DNA from: Pseudomonas sp. SST3
Lineage (GTDB): Bacteria > Pseudomonadota > Gammaproteobacteria > Pseudomonadales > Pseudomonadaceae
Direction of reading: 5' to 3'
NCBI RefSeq assembly: GCF_003325755.1
Contig: NZ_QORI02000041.1
Span: 1 to 14,503 of the forward strand
Length of the DNA: 14,503 bases
The notes beneath the pieces are model-generated. The model saw nothing but the letters and a program-made list of their open reading frames with translations, was not told where the DNA came from and did no database searches. Shown piece by piece: positions 7,799 through 14,503 of this stretch; position 1 is the first letter of the stretch; each line of letters starts with the position of its first letter. A program made the translations under genes and the position numbers.

Positions 7799-10700
7799 CC
7801 ACCACTAACGGTTACATCACCCTGGCATCGGAAGTCGGCGTGTGGGATTACAAGCCCGAGGACGTCATTGCCAAAGGCCGCGTGGGGCCGGGCCAGATCC
7901 TGGCGGTGGATACCGAAACGGGTCAGGTGCTGCATACCGATGACATCGACAACCGCCTGAAATCCCAGCATCCATACAAGAAATGGTTGCGCCAGAATGC
8001 GCTGCGCATCCAGTCGACCCTGGACGATAACGACCATGGCTCGGCCTTTTACGATGCCGACCAGCTCAAGCAATACATGAAGATGTTCCAGGTCACCTTC
8101 GAGGAGCGTGACCAGGTGCTGCGGCCTCTCGCCGAGCAGGGTCAGGAAGCGGTCGGCTCCATGGGCGACGATACGCCAATGGCCGTGCTGTCGCGGCGCG
8201 TGCGTTCGCCATTCGATTACTTCCGCCAGCAGTTCGCGCAGGTCACCAATCCGCCGATCGACCCGCTGCGTGAATCCATCGTGATGTCGCTGGAAACCTG
8301 CCTGGGTGCCGAGCGGAATGTCTTCGAGGAAACCGCCGATCATGCCAACCGCGCGATTCTGACCACTCCGGTAATCTCTCCGGCCAAGTGGCGGACGATT
8401 ATGGAGCTCGACCGTCCAGGCTTCGATCGCCAGCTGATCGACCTCAACTACGACGAATCCATTGGCCTCGAAGCTGCGGTGCGCAGCATCGCTGACCAAG
8501 CCGAAGAAGCCGTGCGCAGCGGCAAGGTCATGCTAATCCTCAGCGATCGCCATATCGCGCCGGGCAAGCTGCCGGTACATGCGTCACTGGCCGTTGGCGC
8601 GGTGCATCATCGCCTGATCGAAACCGGCTTGCGCTGCGACTGCAACATTCTGGTGGAAACCGCCACTGCACGTGATCCGCATCACTTCGCGGTACTGATC
8701 GGTTTCGGCGCGACAGCGGTCTATCCGTTCCTCGCCTTCGAAGTGCTCGGCGATCTGATCCGCACAGGTGAGGTGCTGGGCGATCTCTACGAAGTGTTCA
8801 AGCACTACCGGAAGGGCATATCCAAGGGCCTGCTGAAGATCATCTCGAAGATGGGCATCTCGACCATCACCTCGTACCGTGGCGCCCAGCTGTTCGAAGC
8901 CGTGGGCCTGGCCGATGAAGTCGTCGACATCAGCTTCCGTGGCGTCGCCAGCCGTATCAAGGGCGCGCGTTTCAGTGATCTGGAAGCCGAGCAGAAGGCG
9001 CTCGCGGTAGAAGCGTGGAGCGCGCGCAAGCCGATCCAGCAGGGCGGCCTGCTGAAGTTCGTCTATGGTGGCGAATACCATGCCTATAACCCGGATGTGG
9101 TTGCGGCGCTGCAAGTGGCAGTGCAGGAAGGCGATTACAACCGCTTCAAGGAATACACCGCGTTGGTCGATCAGCGCCCTGCGGCGATGCTGCGCGACCT
9201 GCTCAAGCTCAAGGTGTCGGACCAACCGCTGGCGCTCGAGGAGGTCGAACCGCTCGAGCAGATACTCAAGCGCTTCGATTCGGCTGGCATTTCGCTCGGC
9301 GCGTTGTCGCCTGAAGCTCACGAGGCGATCGCCGAGGCGATGAACCGCATTGGTGCGCGCTCCAATTCGGGAGAGGGCGGCGAAGATCCGTCGCGCTACC
9401 GCACCGAGCGCAGTTCGAAGATCAAGCAGGTCGCGACGGGCCGTTTCGGTGTCACGCCAGAATATCTGGTCAATGCCGAAGTGCTGCAGATCAAGGTTGC
9501 CCAGGGCGCCAAGCCCGGCGAAGGTGGTCAGCTGCCGGGCGGTAAGGTCAACGGCCTGATCGCCAAGCTGCGCTATGCGGTACCGGGCGTCACCCTGATT
9601 TCACCGCCACCGCACCATGACATCTATTCGATCGAGGATTTGGCACAGCTGATCTTCGACCTCAAGCAGGTCAACCCGACTGCGCTGGTGTCGGTCAAGC
9701 TGGTGGCTGAGCCTGGCGTAGGTACCATTGCGGCGGGTGTTGCCAAGGCCTATGCGGATCTGATCACCATCTCCGGCTACGACGGCGGCACGGGTGCTTC
9801 GCCACTGACGTCGATCCGTTATGCCGGCTCGCCCTGGGAACTTGGCTTGGCCGAGACTCATCAGACCCTGCGCGGCAATGATCTGCGCGGCAAGGTACGG
9901 GTACAGACCGATGGTGGCCTCAAGACCGGCCTCGACGTGGTCAAGGCGGCGATCCTGGGCGCGGAAAGTTTCGGCTTCGGTACCGCACCGATGATTGCGC
10001 TGGGCTGCAAATACCTGCGCATTTGTCACCTTAACAACTGTGCCACCGGCGTCGCGACGCAGAACGACAAGCTGCGTAAGGACCACTTCATCGGCACGGT
10101 CGACATGGTGGTCAACTTCTTCTCCTTTGTCGCGGAAGAGACCCGTGAATGGCTGGCCAAGCTGGGTGTGCGCAGCCTGCAGGAGCTGATCGGGCGTACC
10201 GATCTGCTCGAGCTGCTTCCCGGCGACACATCCAAGCAGAACCATCTCGACCTGACGCCTCTGCTCGGCAGCGATCACATTCCGGCTGACAAGCCGCAGT
10301 TCTGCGAAGTGGCAAAGAATCCACCGTTCGACCAGGGCCTGCTGGCCGAAGAGATGGTCAAGCTCGCGCGAGCGGCCATCGATGCCAAGAGCGGCGGTGA
10401 ATTCGAGCTGGAAATCTGCAACTGCGACCGTTCCATCGGTGCGCGTGTGTCAGGCGAGATCGCTCGGGTGCACGGCAACCAGGGCATGAAGAATGCACCA
10501 ATCACGTTCCGCTTCAAGGGCACTGCTGGTCAGAGTTTCGGTGTCTGGAACGCTGGTGGCCTGCACTTGTATCTGGAAGGCGATGCCAACGACTACGTCG
10601 GCAAGGGTATGACCGGCGGAAAGTTGGTGATCACCCAGCCGAAGAGCAGCGTTTTCGAATCGCAGCATTCAGCCATCGTCGGCAATACCTGCCTGTATGG

Positions 10701-11151
10701 CGCCACCGGAGGTAAGTTGTTTGCCAGCGGCACCGCCGGTGAGCGCTTTGCTGTGCGTAACTCCGGTGCACACGCGGTCGTGGAAGGTACTGGCGATCAT
10801 TGCTGCGAGTACATGACCGGCGGTTTCGTCTGCGTGCTTGGCAAGACCGGATACAACTTCGGTTCCGGTATGACCGGTGGGTTCGCCTACGTGCTGGATA
10901 TGGATAACAGTTTCATCGATCGGGTGAACAACGAGCTGGTAAACCTGCAGCGTATTACAGGCGAGGCGATGGAAGCTCACCGTAGCCATCTGCAAGATGT
11001 ACTGCACGAGTACGTCGCCGAGACCGGCAGCGCTTGGGGTGCGATGCTTCTGGAAGAGCTCGACGATTACCTTCGGCGCTTCTGGCTGGTCAAGCCGAAG
11101 GCGGCCAACCTGGCATCGTTGCTGTCGACCACTCGGGCCAACCCCCAATAA
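7693..11151 (+). CDS. C-terminal GltB fragment open from the second repeat copy (1152 aa)
   Basis: In the shifted frame the sequence is open from the duplication to the normal gltB stop. It covers native residues 331-1482: the end of the amidotransferase, the central domain, the FMN and Fe-S synthase domain, and the beta-helix. The duplication happens to place the GGAG of copy 1 (7678-7681) 11 bases before ATG 7693 of copy 2, so internal initiation is conceivable. A GTG at 7684 is a less likely start, being only 2 bases from that GGAG. The N-terminal fragment's stop is 105 bases further on, too far for ordinary coupled restart. Whether any protein is made is unknown. Confidence 0.35.
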   Translation: MHMEPWDGPAGVVLTDGRHAICLLDRNGLRPARWVTTTNGYITLASEVGVWDYKPEDVIAKGRVGPGQILAVDTETGQVLHTDDIDNRLKSQHPYKKWLRQNALRIQSTLDDNDHGSAFYDADQLKQYMKMFQVTFEERDQVLRPLAEQGQEAVGSMGDDTPMAVLSRRVRSPFDYFRQQFAQVTNPPIDPLRESIVMSLETCLGAERNVFEETADHANRAILTTPVISPAKWRTIMELDRPGFDRQLIDLNYDESIGLEAAVRSIADQAEEAVRSGKVMLILSDRHIAPGKLPVHASLAVGAVHHRLIETGLRCDCNILVETATARDPHHFAVLIGFGATAVYPFLAFEVLGDLIRTGEVLGDLYEVFKHYRKGISKGLLKIISKMGISTITSYRGAQLFEAVGLADEVVDISFRGVASRIKGARFSDLEAEQKALAVEAWSARKPIQQGGLLKFVYGGEYHAYNPDVVAALQVAVQEGDYNRFKEYTALVDQRPAAMLRDLLKLKVSDQPLALEEVEPLEQILKRFDSAGISLGALSPEAHEAIAEAMNRIGARSNSGEGGEDPSRYRTERSSKIKQVATGRFGVTPEYLVNAEVLQIKVAQGAKPGEGGQLPGGKVNGLIAKLRYAVPGVTLISPPPHHDIYSIEDLAQLIFDLKQVNPTALVSVKLVAEPGVGTIAAGVAKAYADLITISGYDGGTGASPLTSIRYAGSPWELGLAETHQTLRGNDLRGKVRVQTDGGLKTGLDVVKAAILGAESFGFGTAPMIALGCKYLRICHLNNCATGVATQNDKLRKDHFIGTVDMVVNFFSFVAEETREWLAKLGVRSLQELIGRTDLLELLPGDTSKQNHLDLTPLLGSDHIPADKPQFCEVAKNPPFDQGLLAEEMVKLARAAIDAKSGGEFELEICNCDRSIGARVSGEIARVHGNQGMKNAPITFRFKGTAGQSFGVWNAGGLHLYLEGDANDYVGKGMTGGKLVITQPKSSVFESQHSAIVGNTCLYGATGGKLFASGTAGERFAVRNSGAHAVVEGTGDHCCEYMTGGFVCVLGKTGYNFGSGMTGGFAYVLDMDNSFIDRVNNELVNLQRITGEAMEAHRSHLQDVLHEYVAETGSAWGAMLLEELDDYLRRFWLVKPKAANLASLLSTTRANPQ

Positions 11152-11170
11152 AAGCAGATTCAAGCGGCAA

Positions 11171-12680
<1,510 letters not shown>

Positions 12681-12715
12681 TTCGTAGGGGAGGCCACTTC
12701 ATCGACCCACCGGGC

Positions 12716-12755
12716 AGCGCAAGGTGGATCTAAGAGGCGACATCCACCTTACGCT
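12716..12755. repeat. Palindromic intergenic repeat after gltD
   Basis: AGCGcAAGGTGGAT (12716-12729) pairs with ATCCACCTTaCGCT (12742-12755) in a 14-position stem with one mismatch and a 12-base loop. It begins 36 bases after the gltD stop, just after a GGCCACTTCATCGACCCACC stretch. It resembles the GGTGGAT...ATCCACC palindromes I recall being scattered between genes in P. stutzeri-type genomes. That resemblance is from memory and unproven here. No T-run follows. Confidence 0.5.
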
Positions 12756-12802
12756 TGGCTTGCACAACGCCTAGCCGTCTGATCTGAATCAAGCCCATAG
12801 AT

Positions 12803-12835
12803 AAAAGGCACGGCGCTCGCCGTGCCTTTTGTTTT
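12803..12835 (+). terminator. Rho-independent terminator of gltBD (bidirectional)
   Basis: AAAAGGCACGGC (12803-12814) pairs perfectly with GCCGTGCCTTTT (12819-12830) around a GCTC loop and is followed by GTTTT. The 12-bp GC-rich stem with A and T tracts on its two sides can act on both strands. It closes the gltBD unit and isolates hemE, whose start is only 48 bases further on. Confidence 0.88.
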
Positions 12836-12841
12836 CCGCTT

Positions 12842-12850
12842 TGCGACAAT
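12842..12850 (+). promoter_or_regulatory. Possible extended -10 element for hemE
   Basis: TGCGACAAT matches the TGn plus -10 pattern (GACAAT agrees with TATAAT at four of six positions) and lies between the terminator and the hemE ATG. The gap is so short that a hemE promoter independent of gltBD must lie here, unless transcripts read through the terminator. There is no good -35 at the right distance, so this is tentative. Confidence 0.25.
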
Positions 12851-12878
12851 GCCGCCACTCTTTTGCTGGAACCCAGAC

Positions 12879-13943
12879 ATGACTGCCTTGAAGAACGATC
12901 GCTTCCTCCGCGCCCTGCTCAAGCAACCTGTCGACGTCACCCCGGTGTGGATGATGCGTCAGGCCGGACGCTACCTTCCGGAATATCGGGCCAGCCGCAG
13001 CAAGGCGGGCGACTTCATGAGCCTGTGCATGAACCCCGAGCTTGCCTGTGAGGTCACGCTGCAGCCGCTAGAGCGTTATCCGCTGGATGCCGCCATCCTG
13101 TTCTCGGACATCCTCACCGTGCCTGACGCCATGGGGCTGGGGCTGTACTTCGAGACTGGCGAAGGGCCGCGCTTCAAGAAAGTCGTCAGCAGCATGGCCG
13201 ACATCGAGGCGCTGCCGATCCCGGATCCTGAGAAGGATCTGGGCTATGTCATGAACGCGGTGCGCACCATTCGCCGCGAGTTGAATGGCCGAGTCCCGTT
13301 GATCGGCTTCTCCGGCAGCCCCTGGACGCTGGCGACCTACATGGTCGAAGGCGGCTCCTCCAAGGATTTCCGCAAATCCAAGGCGATGCTCTACGAAAAC
13401 CCGCAGGCCATGCATGCACTGCTCGGCAAGCTGGCGCAGTCGGTGACCAGCTACCTCAATGGGCAGATTCTAGCCGGTGCTCAAGCAGTGCAGATTTTCG
13501 ACTCCTGGGGAGGCAGCCTGTCGGCAGCGGCGTATCAGGAATTCTCCCTGGCCTACATGCAGAAGATCGTCGACGGCCTGATTCGCGAGCACGACGGGCG
13601 CAGCGTGCCGGTGATTCTGTTCACCAAGGGCGGCGGCCTGTGGCTGGAATCCATGGCTGACACCGGAGCTGAAGCGCTGGGCCTCGACTGGACCTGCGAT
13701 ATTGGCAACGCGCGGGCGCGGGTCGGTGACAAGGTTGCGTTGCAGGGCAACATGGACCCCAGTGTGCTGTTTGCCAAGCCGGAGGCGATCCGTGCCGAGG
13801 TTGGCCGCATTCTCGCGAGTTTCGGTCAGGGTGAAGGTCACGTCTTCAACTTGGGCCATGGCATCACGCCAGAAGTCGATCCAGCCCACGCTGGCGCCTT
13901 CATCGAGTCGGTGCACGAGCTGTCGGCCAAGTATCACGGCTGA
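12879..13943 (+). CDS. hemE: Uroporphyrinogen decarboxylase
   Basis: HemE removes four carboxyl groups from uroporphyrinogen III to give coproporphyrinogen III in haem synthesis; it is cytoplasmic and needs no cofactor. The 354-aa protein has the N-terminal signature [16 protein letters not shown] (22-37) and the second signature [16 protein letters not shown]. The active-site residues expected by comparison with the human enzyme are present: D77 (FSDIL), Y154 and H327 (LGHGI). ATG 12879 gives the family start [14 protein letters not shown], with GGA 8 bases upstream. A GTG at 12822 in the same frame lies inside the terminator stem and is rejected. The gene stands alone between two terminators. 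It is complete and unaffected by the gltB lesion. Confidence 0.97.
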   Translation: MTALKNDRFLRALLKQPVDVTPVWMMRQAGRYLPEYRASRSKAGDFMSLCMNPELACEVTLQPLERYPLDAAILFSDILTVPDAMGLGLYFETGEGPRFKKVVSSMADIEALPIPDPEKDLGYVMNAVRTIRRELNGRVPLIGFSGSPWTLATYMVEGGSSKDFRKSKAMLYENPQAMHALLGKLAQSVTSYLNGQILAGAQAVQIFDSWGGSLSAAAYQEFSLAYMQKIVDGLIREHDGRSVPVILFTKGGGLWLESMADTGAEALGLDWTCDIGNARARVGDKVALQGNMDPSVLFAKPEAIRAEVGRILASFGQGEGHVFNLGHGITPEVDPAHAGAFIESVHELSAKYHG

Positions 13944-13960
13944 GTAAAGCGCCAGGAAAA

Positions 13961-13991
13961 GAAAGAGCCGCTTACCGCGGCTCTTTTCGTT
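13961..13991. terminator. Bidirectional terminator between hemE and the convergent gene
   Basis: AAAGAGCCGC (13962-13971) pairs perfectly with GCGGCTCTTT (13977-13986) around a TTACC loop, followed by TCGTTT on the + strand. On the - strand the A-rich left side (GGAAAAGAAAG) provides the T-run. It lies 18 bases after the hemE stop and next to the stop of the opposing gene, so it serves both. Confidence 0.9.
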
Positions 13992-14284
13992 TATGGCTGC
14001 TGGTAATGGCCGGGTGTGGTGCCCGGCTCATGTTCGTGGACCAGCTTGGTCACGCGGATATCGGTGATGCCGATGACCTCGGCCTGCTCCAGCAGCTTGG
14101 CTTCGTCGGCGTTCGCCTCCGGCATCACCAGGCTGTTCTCGGCATCACCGTTATGCAGTTCGATCAGATGCCGAGCGGCGCTGCCTTGGGACATGCGCTC
14201 CTCCTCAGACTCGATGATCTGAACGCGCGGGTCGTTCTGGAAGATGTAATTGACCTCAAACTTGTGCGACGACTTATCGAACAT
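13991..14284 (-). CDS. Hypothetical acidic protein, 97 aa
   Basis: I do not recognise a family or function. The start is well supported: AGGAG (complement of 14291-14295) lies 6 bases before the ATG (complement of 14282-14284). The predicted protein begins MFDKSSHKFEVNYIFQ and is acidic (about 18 Asp/Glu against 8 Lys/Arg). It has no signal peptide and no membrane helix, and it ends in a Gly/His/Pro-rich tail (HEHEPGTTPGHYQQP). It is probably a small soluble cytoplasmic protein. The N-terminal VNYIFQNDPRVQIIES looks like a beta strand pair, with helices around 33-45 and 58-70. It converges on hemE and shares its terminator. The opposite-strand ORF over the same bases has no ribosome site and looks like its shadow. 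Confidence 0.75.
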   Translation of the reverse strand: MFDKSSHKFEVNYIFQNDPRVQIIESEEERMSQGSAARHLIELHNGDAENSLVMPEANADEAKLLEQAEVIGITDIRVTKLVHEHEPGTTPGHYQQP

Positions 14285-14372
14285 GAGCAGCTCCTAAAGG
14301 TGGTTAACAGGTTCTGCTCTGTTGACTCGTCGGTCAGTTCGTTCGTTCCCGTTCATGAGGATCACAAGGTAG

Positions 14373-14392
14373 CCGCCTGCTAGAGCAGGCGG
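14373..14392. other. Perfect hairpin in the right-hand intergenic region
   Basis: CCGCCTGC (14373-14380) pairs with GCAGGCGG (14385-14392) around a TAGA loop. No T-run follows on either strand. It lies 77 bases upstream of the 97-aa gene's ribosome site, and 20 bases beyond a possible gene end on the - strand, for which it may be a 3'-end structure. The rest of 14296-14412 shows no gene and no clear promoter. Confidence 0.45.
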
Positions 14393-14412
14393 TTGCTGTC
14401 GCCAACAGGCTT

Positions 14413-14502
14413 TTATTTGACAGTCGCCAGCTGGCCTCTGAGCGCCACGCCAGCAATAAGGCTTCCGGCATGGCATTCGTAGCGCATGGCATCGCTATGT
14501 AC
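14413..14502 (-). CDS. Possible C-terminal end of a - strand gene running off the window
   Basis: On the - strand, a frame open from the window edge for 29 codons ends with TAA (complement of 14413-14415) and reads ...YECHAGSLIAGVALRGQLATVK. A hairpin lies 20 bases past the stop, which fits a gene end. I do not recognise the protein, and 29 codons is too short to exclude chance. A + strand ATG at 14470 is also open to the edge, so the assignment is weak. Confidence 0.3.
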   Translation of the reverse strand, partial: VHSDAMRYECHAGSLIAGVALRGQLATVK

Positions 14503-14503
14503 G

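Larger units (their letters stand above)
6680..11151 (+). pseudogene. gltB: Glutamate synthase large subunit, frameshifted by a 23-bp tandem duplication
   Basis: GltB takes glutamine and 2-oxoglutarate to glutamate, using ammonia channelled from its N-terminal amidotransferase. Without the duplication at 7665-7710 the gene would encode 1482 aa, the size I know for Pseudomonas GltB. The start is ATG 6680, with GGAG 5 bases upstream. The amidotransferase nucleophile is Cys15 after a short propeptide (DNCGFG). The FMN-binding synthase barrel, the [3Fe-4S] cysteines C1102, C1108 and C1113 (C-x5-C-x4-C), and the C-terminal GXGXG beta-helix ([10 protein letters not shown]...) are all intact in sequence. 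The duplication shifts the frame after Trp336, adds 36 foreign residues and stops at 7796-7798. Everything else reads perfectly, so the lesion is recent or a sequence artefact. Confidence 0.93.

Noticed and set aside
7654..8499. 281-aa antisense frame over the gltB break
   Set aside because: The opposite strand matches conserved GltB sequence throughout, and this frame shows no domain or start signal.
14006..14383. 125-aa + strand frame opposite the 97-aa gene
   Set aside because: No ribosome site is seen, it crosses the well-supported start of the - strand gene and runs into the intergenic hairpin; it is most likely a shadow.
14417..14422. TTGACA as a -35 promoter element
   Set aside because: No -10-like sequence lies 16-18 bases downstream, where the bases are GC-rich.

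Overview
The window is a stretch of core chromosome from a high-GC gammaproteobacterium, almost certainly a Pseudomonas and most likely of the P. stutzeri (Stutzerimonas) group. The basis is the gene order pilO-pilP-pilQ-aroK-aroB-(AAA/SPOR protein)-gltB-gltD-hemE, all on the + strand. This is the pilMNOPQ-to-hemE neighbourhood I know from Pseudomonas, and the protein sequences closely resemble their Pseudomonas counterparts. The species-level assignment is inference.

Left part (1-6506): a tightly packed operon. The last codons of a probable pilN lead into pilO, pilP and pilQ, which encode type IV pilus alignment-complex proteins and the outer-membrane secretin. They are followed by aroK (shikimate kinase), aroB (3-dehydroquinate synthase) and a DamX-like ATPase with a C-terminal SPOR domain. 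Genes overlap by 4 bases or are a few bases apart, so translational coupling is likely. A strong hairpin (6512-6546) follows.

Middle (6680-12680): gltB and gltD, the large and small subunits of NADPH-dependent glutamate synthase. gltB is broken in this sequence. An exact 23-bp tandem duplication at 7665-7710 shifts the frame after native residue 336, inside the glutamine amidotransferase domain, and translation stops at 7798. Removing one copy restores a full 1482-residue GltB. gltD is intact. A 110-bp spacer with two hairpins separates the two genes, and a palindromic repeat and a strong terminator follow gltD.

Right part (12879-14503): hemE (uroporphyrinogen decarboxylase), a bidirectional terminator, and a convergent gene for a 97-residue acidic protein of unknown function on the - strand. 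The last 200 bases hold a hairpin and a possible 3' end of another - strand gene.

I found no mobile element, CRISPR array, tRNA or rRNA, and no evidence of a novel multi-gene system. The main point of interest is the gltB duplication: a real lesion, a potentially reversible switch, or a sequencing/assembly error. A second is a marked drop in GC content over the secretin-domain half of pilQ.
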